DNA from: Streptococcus loxodontisalivarius
GTDB taxonomy: Bacteria > Bacillota > Bacilli > Lactobacillales > Streptococcaceae
Length of the DNA stretch: 64,000 nucleotides
Assembly (NCBI RefSeq): GCF_016908645.1
Contig: NZ_JAFBEH010000004.1
Coordinates: 1-64,000, forward strand
Direction: 5' to 3'
The notes beneath the pieces were generated by a model. The model saw only the letters and a list, made by a program, of their open reading frames with translations, searched no databases and was not told the origin of the DNA. Position 1 is the stretch's first letter; each line of letters begins with the position of its first letter. Of the stretch, positions 44,031 to 51,881 are shown one piece after another. Both the position numbers and the translations under genes were made by a program.

Positions 44031-44129
44031 GGTTTAGTAGCCGTAGCTATTAGTCCATATTATTGAATTGCAACAACAATAGTGTACAGTGCTAATTTCT
44101 TACATCTCTATCTAACGTATCTTTAAAAG

Positions 44130-44172
44130 TGCACATTTTACTCATTTTAGATATCGTAAAATTTGTTAACCT
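44130..44172 (+). promoter_or_regulatory. lanM promoter with LanR-type box
   Basis: The box TGCACATTTTACTCAT (44130-44145) lies 21 bp before the -10-like TAACCT (44167-44172). The last four bases of that spacing leave 17 bp between the -35 position and the -10, the same as in two other promoters of the locus. There is no good -35 hexamer, which fits activation by a regulator. Confidence 0.65.
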
Positions 44173-44196
44173 AGTGTTAATAAGGAGGTATTTAAT

Positions 44197-46095
44197 ATGT
44201 CTAAAGTTTCAAAAAAATGGTTGAAGTTATTTAATCACGTTACGAATAACACACAACTGGATATGTTTTTAACATCAATTTCTGGTGAAAGTCTAACTGA
44301 GTGGGAGAACAGACATAGGATCTATGAGCAAGAGGAAAAATACAATACCACACGAGAATTAAGTGAAATTCAATGGGAATTATATGAGCCACAGGATAAC
44401 TTGAGGCATAACATTCACTGGCTAGATTTATTTAAACCAGTTTGCTTAAAATATTTAGAAAAACTATCGATTTTTCTAAATAATACTATTTCTATTCAAG
44501 ATAAAAAGCAGTTTTTTATAGAGATTGAATCAACTTTTTTTGAAATTTGCATGAATATTAGCTACCGAACAGTTATTTTAGAAATCAATAATTTGAGACG
44601 GTCTAGTCGTCTGATTGGGAAAGATAGTAAAGAGCGATATGATTACTTTATAAATACTTTATTACAAAATCGAAATTATATTCTGGAGTTCTATAATAAA
44701 TATCCGGTATTGTATGAACTGCTAGATAAAAAACTGTCTAATACTTTTGAGTATGTGAAGCTGATTATTACTCAATTTGAGAACAGTAAATTATCTATTG
44801 AAAGTTATTTCAATCTTTCTAATCTGGTATTATCAAAAATACACTTTAATGTAGGAGATACTCATTCAGATGGTAAAAGTGTTTGCATTTTAGAGTTTGA
44901 CAATGGTAGAAAGTTAGTTTACAAACCGAGAAATATGTCTGTAGATGTCAATTTAGACTTATTTGCTAAGGAGTTTTCAGACACTTTTGATCTGCCAAAT
45001 GTGTTATTCATCCCAAGGACTTTTAGCAAAGATAGTTATAGTTTTGTAGAGTTTATACAAGAAAAGGAATGTAACTCAATTCAAGATGTCAAAACATATT
45101 ATAACAATATGGGGAAGCTACTTGCTTTTCTTCATGTTTTTGGTGCAAAGGACTATCATGGAGAAAATATTTTAGCTCATCAATCAGCTCCATTTCTTAT
45201 TGATAATGAGACCATTTTGCACCTTAATGAAAATGAAATAATAACTTCTAACATCCAAAATATATACGACTATGTAGCTAATTCTGTATATAGTGTAGGG
45301 ATTCTACCAATGACATTATATTCTATCAATAATGATAAAGGTATGGAAGTTGGTGCTTTGAATTCTGGAGAAAGACGAGAATCTCCTTATTTGACACATC
45401 AATTAGCTAATGTTGGTACAGATGAAATCAGGATAGAGAAAGTATTTAAAGAAGTAGGTGACTTTCCAAGTACTGTAAGGTATAAAGGAAAAACCGTGTC
45501 TTGTTCTGAATATCGAGAATGTGTTCATCAAGGGTTTGAAACAATCTATAAAATAATTTTAAATAACAAAGATAAAGTAATTGAAATGATTACTAAATAT
45601 TTCAAAGATTGTGAAACAAGATATATCTACAGAAACACAAATATTTATGTCCAGTTTTTGGAAACTAGCCATCACCCAGATTTATTAAAAAACAAATATG
45701 ATTTTGAAATGTATTTGCTGAGGTTGTTTGAATATGGTGATGTTGAGATTGAGTTTGATAGAATAATGATAGAAGATGAAATAAGTCAGCTTAGAAAGGG
45801 AGATATTCCGATTTTTTATACAAATTCATCCCAAAATAAAATCTATAATGGAATACATTCGCATCTATTTACCTTAGATGGAAGTAGTATTTTAGAAAAA
45901 GTATTAAGTAGAGTATCGAATTTATCAGAAAAAAATTTACTAAGGCAGAAAAGAATAATAAACATGACCTTTATGGGTAGTGAATTATTTTTAAAGAATC
46001 GTGAAGAAAGTAACGAAAAGAATTTAAATCTTAAATCAAGTTTTATTGATCATATTATGTCTGCAAGATTTGAATTTGATGGTGAAAGTAGCTAG
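44197..46095 (+). CDS. lanM: LanM dehydratase half (class II lantibiotic synthetase, cut by an amber codon)
   Basis: The 632-residue product covers the DUF4135 kinase-like dehydratase domain of LanM, which phosphorylates Ser/Thr of the precursor and eliminates phosphate to make dehydro residues. The motif AKDYHGENILAH near residue 320 and PFLIDNETILHL match the active-site region. TAG at 46093-46095 stops it exactly at the linker before the cyclase domain, which follows in the same frame at 46102. AAGGAGG precedes the ATG. It may act as a separate subunit, be read through, or be a damaged synthetase. Confidence 0.85.
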   Translation: MSKVSKKWLKLFNHVTNNTQLDMFLTSISGESLTEWENRHRIYEQEEKYNTTRELSEIQWELYEPQDNLRHNIHWLDLFKPVCLKYLEKLSIFLNNTISIQDKKQFFIEIESTFFEICMNISYRTVILEINNLRRSSRLIGKDSKERYDYFINTLLQNRNYILEFYNKYPVLYELLDKKLSNTFEYVKLIITQFENSKLSIESYFNLSNLVLSKIHFNVGDTHSDGKSVCILEFDNGRKLVYKPRNMSVDVNLDLFAKEFSDTFDLPNVLFIPRTFSKDSYSFVEFIQEKECNSIQDVKTYYNNMGKLLAFLHVFGAKDYHGENILAHQSAPFLIDNETILHLNENEIITSNIQNIYDYVANSVYSVGILPMTLYSINNDKGMEVGALNSGERRESPYLTHQLANVGTDEIRIEKVFKEVGDFPSTVRYKGKTVSCSEYRECVHQGFETIYKIILNNKDKVIEMITKYFKDCETRYIYRNTNIYVQFLETSHHPDLLKNKYDFEMYLLRLFEYGDVEIEFDRIMIEDEISQLRKGDIPIFYTNSSQNKIYNGIHSHLFTLDGSSILEKVLSRVSNLSEKNLLRQKRIINMTFMGSELFLKNREESNEKNLNLKSSFIDHIMSARFEFDGESS

Positions 46096-46101
46096 CTGAG
46101 T

Positions 46102-47148
46102 ATGCTAGCAATGAATAAGAATTACGATATTTCTCCAATGGACTATAGTTTATATAATGGAACTTCCGGAATGATTTTAGGGATTAGTAGTATAAAAGAT
46201 GACAGATTACAGTCTATTTTACCAGGAGTTGTGAGATATACAAATAATTATGTACAAAATTACTGTCAGGATGAGTTTCTTCCTCATAAATTGGGAGCAT
46301 TTACTGGCATCTACGGCTATTTATATACATTATGTACCTTAAAACAAAAAGGAATTGCTCTTATTGAAAATCAAGAAGAACTAATTAAAAAAATTCTGTT
46401 ATCTACATATGATTCTATACAAAAGCTAGATAATTTAGATATTATTGGAGGTCTTTCAGGGATTCTTGCTGTCTTGATAAAGATTAAAGAGGTAACTAGT
46501 AATTATTCTGATATTAGTAATTTAGCTGATACTATGGCTAAAGATATTGTAAAACGATTAATAATAGCTTATAGAGAAAAGGGATACTGGGTTGAGAATG
46601 ATCCTGGCTATGCGCATGGAGATTATGGGGTTATTGCTCAATTATTTAAATACTCTAAACTTCTAGATGAAAGATCTAAACTAAAAAAGACTATTGTTTT
46701 TTGTATTCAGGGGTACCTTGAGAATGAGCGTTCACAATTAGGTAGAGAAAAAGTTATTCCCTTGAGGGAAAATGCTAAGTATTACTCTTGGTGTAACGGG
46801 ATTGTGGGGATTATTAAAGTGAAACACTATTTGCTGCTCAATGGATTCCCAGATCCATACTTAGAAAAAGAAGTTGACTATTATTCGAAAGAAGTGTTAT
46901 CACATCAATTAAATTTTGAAAATTCAATTTGTCATGGTAATGTAGGAAATTTAGTAATTGTAGCTTCTATTTTAGGTGAATCCGATGCATTGGTGGAAAA
47001 AATAGCTTCTGAGAGCAGCTCATATTTTTTTGATAAGATAGCTTTTGAGTGTGATGATTGGGGAGTTTTAACCGGTGAATTGGGGATACTAATGGCAAAC
47101 TATGAATCAGGTAGAAAAATGTTGAATGAGATTTTGCTTTTAAATTAA
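46102..47148 (+). CDS. LanM cyclase (LanC-like) half
   Basis: The 348 residues correspond to the C-terminal LanC-like zinc domain of LanM, which adds cysteine thiols to dehydro residues to form lanthionine rings. It begins with the typical DYSLYNGTSGMILGI and keeps the zinc ligands SWCNGIVGI near residue 230 and ICHGNVGN near 277. It shares the frame of the dehydratase half after TAG and two codons. There is no convincing ribosome site before ATG 46102 or 46111, so its synthesis would rely on reinitiation or stop-codon readthrough. Domain sequence looks intact. Confidence 0.85.
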   Translation: MLAMNKNYDISPMDYSLYNGTSGMILGISSIKDDRLQSILPGVVRYTNNYVQNYCQDEFLPHKLGAFTGIYGYLYTLCTLKQKGIALIENQEELIKKILLSTYDSIQKLDNLDIIGGLSGILAVLIKIKEVTSNYSDISNLADTMAKDIVKRLIIAYREKGYWVENDPGYAHGDYGVIAQLFKYSKLLDERSKLKKTIVFCIQGYLENERSQLGREKVIPLRENAKYYSWCNGIVGIIKVKHYLLLNGFPDPYLEKEVDYYSKEVLSHQLNFENSICHGNVGNLVIVASILGESDALVEKIASESSSYFFDKIAFECDDWGVLTGELGILMANYESGRKMLNEILLLN

Positions 47149-47160
47149 TGGGAGATGGAG

Positions 47161-49284
47161 ATGAAAAGAAAGATACCTTTTATTGAACAACACCAGAAGA
47201 CAGAGTGTGGTTTATGTTGTGTAGCGATGGTATCAAGTTACTATGATCACGAAATTACTATTAAAGATTTGAGAAATCTTAAGGAAACAGGGAGAGATGG
47301 AACTAGTTTTCATAATTTAATAGATCTATTAGAGAATATAGGATTTGATGTAAAATCTTTCCGTTTTCCGAAGGAACAAATTGATAGCTTCCCCAAGATA
47401 AAGGTTCCAGCTATTGCGTTGTGGGAGAGTAAACATTTCGTTGTCATCGAAAAAGTTACCTCAAAACATGTTTGGATAGTTGATCCAGAATTAGGCAAAT
47501 TAAAATATGATTTGATAGAATTTTCAGAAGGCTTTTCTGAATATCTGATTAGTATTATAAATTATAAAAATGTCGAAAAAAAGAAGTCAAAAGAGAGCTA
47601 TATTAGTGTTTATCAAAAATTATGGCTGTCTTGGCACTACTTCCTCCCGCTACTACTTGTAACATTGGCAAGCTACGCAGTAAGTTTTATTCTGCCAATA
47701 TGGATACAACAAATTATAAATAGAGTTACGGCAGGGATTAAGCTTAGTCAGTCTAACATGGTTGTATATATTATATTATTCATATTGATTTATTTTGCAA
47801 TTATGTTAGGGCAACGTTATCTTTCTGTTAATTTAACTAATGATATAGATAATAGATTAAATAACAGTGTAATTAAACGTTTATTTAAATTACCTTATAA
47901 GTTTTTTTCAACAAGAAGTAGTGGTGATCTGATTTATTCAATAAATGGTTTAGTCAGAATTAGGCAATTATTTACGAATCAAGTCATATTGGGGATACTT
48001 GACGTAGGATTTGTGATATGTATCTTAGTGTATTTTGCCTATGTAGATCCGATAGTTTCTATCTTGGCATTGTTGCTATTATCATTAAATTTGTTATTAC
48101 TGTTATCAACAAAACAGAATTTAGAGCAAAAAAGTAAAGCTTTTATTATAGCTCAAAATGATCTTCAAAATAAACAAATTGAGATGATTTATTCTATGAT
48201 GGGAATAAAAATGGAGGGATTTGAGAGACAAACGTATGAGCAGTGGAATCATTATCTTAACAGATATTTGTATAGGTACAAGCATAGTGAAATATTTTCA
48301 GGAATTGTAAATTCATTATTTACAATTATTACTTTTATATCACCATTTATTCTATTATTTGTTACGCTTATAACTAGTGAGCAACCAGTGGTGCCAATAG
48401 GAGGAGCATTTGCGATATATTCACTATCGAATTTACTATTTAGCAAAGTTAATAATATCTTTGATACGATTGTATCATTTTATAATAGCAAAACATTCTT
48501 GTCTCGCATTGTAGAAATACTAGAGGAAGATGTAGAGGAAAATGGTGCCACAAAACATGACTTAAGTGGCTCAATAAAACTTCAGAATGTTTCTTTTTCA
48601 TACACGAAAGACAGTAAAAAGGTACTTTCTGATATTAGTATTGATATTAAGAAGGGTGAAAAAATATCGATTGTTGGAGCATCTGGTTCAGGTAAGAGTA
48701 CTCTTTCGAAACTATTGATAGGCCTATTTCCTCCAACATCTGGGAAAATTTTATTTGATGATTTTGACTACTATTCTTTAGATAAACAGTATCTTCGTCA
48801 GCAAATAGGTATTGTTCCACAAGACATGACCTTGTTTAATAAGACTATCTTTGAGAATATCGCTGGAGATTTTTCGGTTTCACAGGAAGAAATGATTGAA
48901 GTCTGTAAACTTGTTAATATTCATCATGAAATTATGGAAATGCCAATGGGATACAATACGCTAGTTTCAGAAATGGGCATGAATCTTTCTGGTGGTCAAC
49001 GTCAACGCATAATATTGGCACGAGCATTAATAAAGAAACCTAAAATAATTTTATTGGATGAGGCTACAAGTTATTTAGATAATATTAATGAAAAAGAAAT
49101 TATGCAGAGATTCAAAGAGCAAAAGATTACTATAATTGTAATAGCACATCGTCTATCTACAATTATTGACTCTGATCAAATTTTTGTAATGGAAAAAGGT
49201 AAGATTGCAGAGACAGGGAAACATACGGAATTGTTGGAATTAGAAAACGGTTTTTATCAAAAACTTTATCAGATGGATTACTAA
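47161..49284 (+). CDS. lanT: LanT: C39 peptidase-containing ABC transporter
   Basis: The 707-residue protein removes the leader at the Gly-Ser/Gly-Gly site and exports the lantibiotic. The C39 protease domain has C16 in QHQKTECGLCC, H in WESKHFVV and D in VDPELG. About six membrane segments follow (for example FLPLLLVTLASYAVSFILPI), then the ATPase with VGASGSGKST, LSGGQRQR and IILLDEATSYLD. ATG 47161 is preferred to 47155 by spacing from GGGAG. It follows the LanM cyclase half by six to twelve bases. It is intact. Confidence 0.93.
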   Translation: MKRKIPFIEQHQKTECGLCCVAMVSSYYDHEITIKDLRNLKETGRDGTSFHNLIDLLENIGFDVKSFRFPKEQIDSFPKIKVPAIALWESKHFVVIEKVTSKHVWIVDPELGKLKYDLIEFSEGFSEYLISIINYKNVEKKKSKESYISVYQKLWLSWHYFLPLLLVTLASYAVSFILPIWIQQIINRVTAGIKLSQSNMVVYIILFILIYFAIMLGQRYLSVNLTNDIDNRLNNSVIKRLFKLPYKFFSTRSSGDLIYSINGLVRIRQLFTNQVILGILDVGFVICILVYFAYVDPIVSILALLLLSLNLLLLLSTKQNLEQKSKAFIIAQNDLQNKQIEMIYSMMGIKMEGFERQTYEQWNHYLNRYLYRYKHSEIFSGIVNSLFTIITFISPFILLFVTLITSEQPVVPIGGAFAIYSLSNLLFSKVNNIFDTIVSFYNSKTFLSRIVEILEEDVEENGATKHDLSGSIKLQNVSFSYTKDSKKVLSDISIDIKKGEKISIVGASGSGKSTLSKLLIGLFPPTSGKILFDDFDYYSLDKQYLRQQIGIVPQDMTLFNKTIFENIAGDFSVSQEEMIEVCKLVNIHHEIMEMPMGYNTLVSEMGMNLSGGQRQRIILARALIKKPKIILLDEATSYLDNINEKEIMQRFKEQKITIIVIAHRLSTIIDSDQIFVMEKGKIAETGKHTELLELENGFYQKLYQMDY

Positions 49285-49383
49285 TTATATAGAGGAGAGT
49301 AAGGTACAATCGTGATTGTGAAGAAAACGGTTTTGTTATTCAATCTCTGTATATTGTTAATTGAAATAAGAGTATAACGGAAG

Positions 49384-49434
49384 TGCCTCACGAAAAGTAT
49401 CGCAATTTGGCAATACTTTTCTGAGGTATTTTTG
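49384..49434 (+). terminator. Terminator of the lanM-lanT operon
   Basis: A long stem is formed by TGCCTCA-C-GAAAAGTAT (49384-49400) and ATACTTTTC-T-GAGGTA (49412-49428) with a loop of about 12 bases, followed by TTTTTG. It lies 100 bp after the lanT stop. Confidence 0.88.
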
Positions 49435-49488
49435 ATGTGAGTCTATGTTCTCTTGATAGGATTATACCCCGTTGGGTACAGAGGGAGT

Positions 49489-49618
49489 GAGGCTGGACAA
49501 AAAACTAAAATTTTAGCCTAAAATTAAAATTTGAATATTAAAAAATAGCTTAGAATCAATGTTTTTGACAACATAGTTATAAGCTTTTTCTAGATTTAAA
49601 GACTTTTTGTTCAGTCTC
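49489..49618. mobile_element. MITE-like element
   Basis: This 130-bp stretch is bounded by imperfect 18-bp inverted repeats: GAGGCTGGACAAAAAACT at the left and GACTTTTTGTTCAGTCTC at the right (14 of 18 pairs). A nested pair AAAAATAGCTTA/TAAGCTTTTT lies inside. It carries no gene. Similar GAGGCTGGACAAAA ends are common in streptococcal intergenic repeats. No clear target duplication is seen. Confidence 0.5.
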
Positions 49619-50093
49619 AATTCACAAGAAATTTAGTCTACTCTTCCTATGAAACTTTATATTGTCCATGATTATAACTAAAGGTGTATCTAAAGTGAGA
49701 AATAAGATTTTTTAGAACCAGGCTTCGAAAAAGTTATTAGTCATAGTATCTTTGTAAGTTATCGTAGTTATAAGCTAATTATTTATGAGAACTGCAATTA
49801 AAGAAATTTGCTGGTATCTTGCTTTCAGGAACCTTATCTTTTATCAACGGAACTTTAAAGGAGCAACAGTATTCTTGATAGAAATAGATCTCAAACCTTA
49901 TTTCATCGATTTACTATAATTAACTAGAATAGTTGAATTCTCTTGCATAGTGGGAATGAGAGTTTTCAGAGCTCCTGAGACTAGTGATGTTTTATTTATC
50001 ATAAACAATTATAGTACAGAACTTATTATGTAAAAACTGCCAGGAACCACAGAAAGTTAGACCTGCGATATTATTAAAGTGAAAATATATTGT

Positions 50094-50123
50094 ATTGTTA
50101 GACTATTTCTAACAATCTTTTTT
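50094..50123 (+). terminator. Terminator-like hairpin before the lanA promoter
   Basis: ATTGTTAGA (50094-50102) and TCTAACAAT (50108-50116) form a perfect 9-bp stem with a 5-base loop, then CTTTTTTG. It may insulate the precursor genes from upstream transcription. Confidence 0.75.
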
Positions 50124-50208
50124 GTGGAAAGAAGTCTATGTAGATTAGGTTGTTTCTAATCAAAAAATTAATAAAAAGAATGAAATACTCTCAAAAAGTG
50201 CTAAATTT

Positions 50209-50251
50209 TGCGTGATTTACTCATTTTGAAAACATAAATAAGGTGTATACT
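50209..50251 (+). promoter_or_regulatory. lanA promoter with LanR-type box
   Basis: The box TGCGTGATTTACTCAT (50209-50224) is followed after 21 bp by the -10 hexamer TATACT (50246-50251). The precursor gene lanA1 starts 48 bp later. The arrangement matches that of lanM and the ABC exporter, consistent with control by the locus's own response regulator. Confidence 0.7.
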
Positions 50252-50298
50252 ACTTAATGTAAAGATGATCATCTTAAAAATAAGAAGGAGGTAACCCT

Positions 50299-50481
50299 AT
50301 GGTAAAGAACACTAATCACCCTGAGATTGATTCTTTAGAGTTTGAAGTTGAAAATCAAGAGCTTGAAGGGAAATCAGGTTCAGGCTGGTTTACAGCTGTT
50401 CAACTAACAGCAGCAGGTCGATGTGGACGTTGGTTTACAGGTTCATACGAATGTTCGTCAAATAATGTTAAATGCAGATAA
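50299..50481 (+). CDS. lanA1: Lantibiotic precursor peptide LanA1
   Basis: The 60-residue precursor has an acidic leader (HPEIDSLEFEVENQELEG) ending near KSGS, a typical site for the C39 peptidase of LanT. The core begins GWFTAVQLTAAGRCGRWFT and ends with SYECSSNNVKCR. The core has three Cys and several Thr/Ser able to form rings. It is the first of four related genes; the core is identical to that of LanA2. It seems to belong to the SP_1948-like/pneumolancidin-like type 2 lantibiotics, which also come as four-gene sets; this recollection was not checked. AAGGAGG precedes the ATG. Confidence 0.88.
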   Translation: MVKNTNHPEIDSLEFEVENQELEGKSGSGWFTAVQLTAAGRCGRWFTGSYECSSNNVKCR

Positions 50482-50612
50482 ATTAAATACTGTACTAGAA
50501 GTAGGCTGCTTACTTAAAAGCATATTAGGGATCTATCCGAACTATATGAAGATAAGCAACGATTTGAAGGTATGTTCTTGAACACATCAAGTAGAAAAAG
50601 GAGTTAAGTATT

Positions 50613-50795
50613 ATGAAAGAGAAGAGAAATAAACATGAAATTGATAGCCTTGATTTTGAAGTCAAAAATCAAGAGCTTGAAGGGAAATCAGGTTCAGGTT
50701 GGTTTACAGCTGTTCAATTAACAGCAGCAGGTCGATGTGGACGTTGGTTTACAGGTTCATATGAGTGCTCATCCAATAATGTTAAATGTCGTTAA
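50613..50795 (+). CDS. lanA2: Lantibiotic precursor peptide LanA2
   Basis: The 60-residue precursor has the same 38 C-terminal residues as LanA1, from QELEGKSGSGWFTAVQL to the end. The DNA for this part differs from lanA1 at about nine codons, all synonymous, while the first 17 residues differ (MKEKRNKHEIDSLDFEVKN). Selection therefore seems to keep the core. AAGGAG lies ahead of the ATG. The mature peptide would be the same as that of LanA1. Confidence 0.88.
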   Translation: MKEKRNKHEIDSLDFEVKNQELEGKSGSGWFTAVQLTAAGRCGRWFTGSYECSSNNVKCR

Positions 50796-50878
50796 AGAAT
50801 AGGCTATTGTAATTTATTTTTATAAATAACCTTTGATTGTTATGAAAAAATAACTAGGAAATCTATGGAGTGTGAACT

Positions 50879-51061
50879 ATGAAAAATAAGAAATTCAATA
50901 CTGAAATTGATACACTTGAATTTGAAATTAGCAGTCAAGAATTAGAAGGAAAATCTGGAACAGGTGGGTGGTACACTGCTTTTAAGCTAACTTTAGCGGG
51001 TCGTTGTGGAAGGTGTTTTACATGTTCTTCAGAGTGTACTAGTAATAATGTCCGCTGTTAG
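50879..51061 (+). CDS. lanA3: Lantibiotic precursor peptide LanA3 (cysteine-rich core)
   Basis: The 60-residue precursor keeps the leader pattern (EIDTLEFEISSQELEGKSGT) with a GG before the core. The core starts WYTAFKLTLAGRCGRCFTC and ends SSECTSNNVRC. Five cysteines are present against three in LanA1/A2, so the ring pattern must differ. Only a weak ribosome site (GGAGTG) precedes the ATG. It may form one part of a multi-peptide lantibiotic. Confidence 0.88.
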   Translation: MKNKKFNTEIDTLEFEISSQELEGKSGTGGWYTAFKLTLAGRCGRCFTCSSECTSNNVRC

Positions 51062-51104
51062 GAAACTATAGTTAGAGCAAAACATAGATTTTTCCATGTT
51101 ATTA

Positions 51105-51133
51105 TTGACAATATAGGTTAATAATGATATATT
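51105..51133 (+). promoter_or_regulatory. Possible consensus promoter before lanA4
   Basis: TTGACA (51105-51110), 17 bp, TATATT (51128-51133) is close to the sigma-A consensus. The start site would be near 51140, inside the ribosome site CGGAGG, so the transcript would have almost no leader; lanA4 may instead be read from the lanA1 promoter. The LanR box is absent here. Confidence 0.45.
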
Positions 51134-51148
51134 CACGGAGGAAAACAG

Positions 51149-51325
51149 ATGAAAAAAGAAACTGCTGTTATTGACACATTAGAGTTTGAAATTAGTAGTC
51201 AAGAATTGAATGGTAAATCTGCTTCAGGATGGCGTACAGCTATTCGAATGACCAGTCAAGGCCGTTGTGGATGGATTCTTACTCAGTCATATGAATGTAC
51301 TACACCAAATGTTCGTTGTGGGTAA
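51149..51325 (+). CDS. lanA4: Lantibiotic precursor peptide LanA4
   Basis: The 58-residue precursor has a shorter leader (MKKETAVIDTLEFEISSQEL) with a KSAS site, and a core that starts GWRTAIRMTSQGRCGWILT and ends SYECTTPNVRCG. Three Cys align with those of LanA1. GGAGG lies 7 bp before the ATG. It is the most diverged of the four. Its position at the end of the array and its own possible promoter suggest different dosage. Confidence 0.85.
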   Translation: MKKETAVIDTLEFEISSQELNGKSASGWRTAIRMTSQGRCGWILTQSYECTTPNVRCG

Positions 51326-51355
51326 GATAATTAAGTAAATTTGAAGGAGGATAAG

Positions 51356-51463
51356 ATGGAAGGCATTATTGGAACACTTGAGTTTTATGCTCCTGTAATT
51401 GTACTAGGAGTAATTGTTGTAGGGATTGTTTACTTTATGAAGAAACGAAATGATCGAAAATAG
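51356..51463 (+). CDS. 35-residue membrane peptide at the end of the lanA array
   Basis: The peptide MEGIIGTLEFYAPVIVLGVI continues with a hydrophobic helix (VVGIVYFM) and ends KKRNDRK. GAAGGAGG lies 5 bp upstream, an excellent ribosome site. It starts 31 bp after lanA4 and is followed by a strong terminator. A single-span positively charged peptide at this place may be an immunity peptide or an accessory to the transporter; this is inference. Confidence 0.6.
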   Translation: MEGIIGTLEFYAPVIVLGVIVVGIVYFMKKRNDRK

Positions 51464-51512
51464 ATTATTCTCCTTGCTAACTCTATCAGTTTTTTGAAGG
51501 TGAAGATACTTT

Positions 51513-51550
51513 TCGGACAGTAACTAGTCTGAAGTTGCTGTCCGATTTTT
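51513..51550 (+). terminator. Terminator of the lanA array
   Basis: A stem of about 13 bp with one mismatch (TCGGACAG-T-AACT at 51513-51525 with AGTT-G-CTGTCCGA at 51532-51545) ends in TTTTT. It closes transcription of the precursor genes. Confidence 0.92.
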
Positions 51551-51807
51551 AAAGTTATTTAGCTAAAAAAGGATATGTAAAATCAACACTTTATGTTGAA
51601 GAAATTTGATAAGGTGATACATAGAGGCAATCGTATGTGGTTTGGTTGAAGCCGATTGTGATTATCTTTTTTGTAGCTCTTTATTTTACAATTTATCATA
51701 AAGAAAAAGTAGTGAGCAGTCTTTCCTGTCAGAGATTTTCTCACTACTAATCATAGATTAGTGTAAAAAATAATAGTCTCGAATTTAGAGGTTATTGTTT
51801 TTTTCTT
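51551..51807 (+). other. Gene-free gap with several hairpins
   Basis: No gene is seen. Hairpins include CAATCG/CGATTG (about 51629-51655, followed by a T run), AGTAGTGAG/CTCACTACT (about 51708-51749), ACTAAT/ATTAGT (51748-51764) and an AATAA/TTATT stem with a T run (about 51766-51805). They resemble decayed or overlapping terminators. The gap precedes the exporter promoter. Confidence 0.5.
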
Positions 51808-51850
51808 TGCACAAATTACTCATGGCAGAGTGGTTCCAATTAACTATAAT
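51808..51850 (+). promoter_or_regulatory. Exporter (lanFE) promoter with LanR-type box
   Basis: The box TGCACAAATTACTCAT (51808-51823) lies 21 bp before a perfect TATAAT (51845-51850). It matches the lanM box at 14 of 16 positions and has the same spacing. It serves the ABC transporter genes. Confidence 0.72.
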
Positions 51851-51881
51851 TATTGTATAGAAAAGAATGGAGGAAAAAGTT

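Larger units (their letters stand above)
49285..50298 (+). other. 1-kb gene-free gap between lanT and the precursor genes
   Basis: No credible gene was found. The gap holds the lanT terminator (49384-49434), a 130-bp inverted-repeat element (49489-49618), about 470 bp of AT-rich sequence without recognisable features (49620-50090), a terminator-like hairpin at 50094-50123, a smaller hairpin GATTAG/CTAATC near 50142-50160, and the lanA promoter at 50209-50251. The middle part could be the remains of a decayed gene, but no family could be recognised. Confidence 0.6.
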
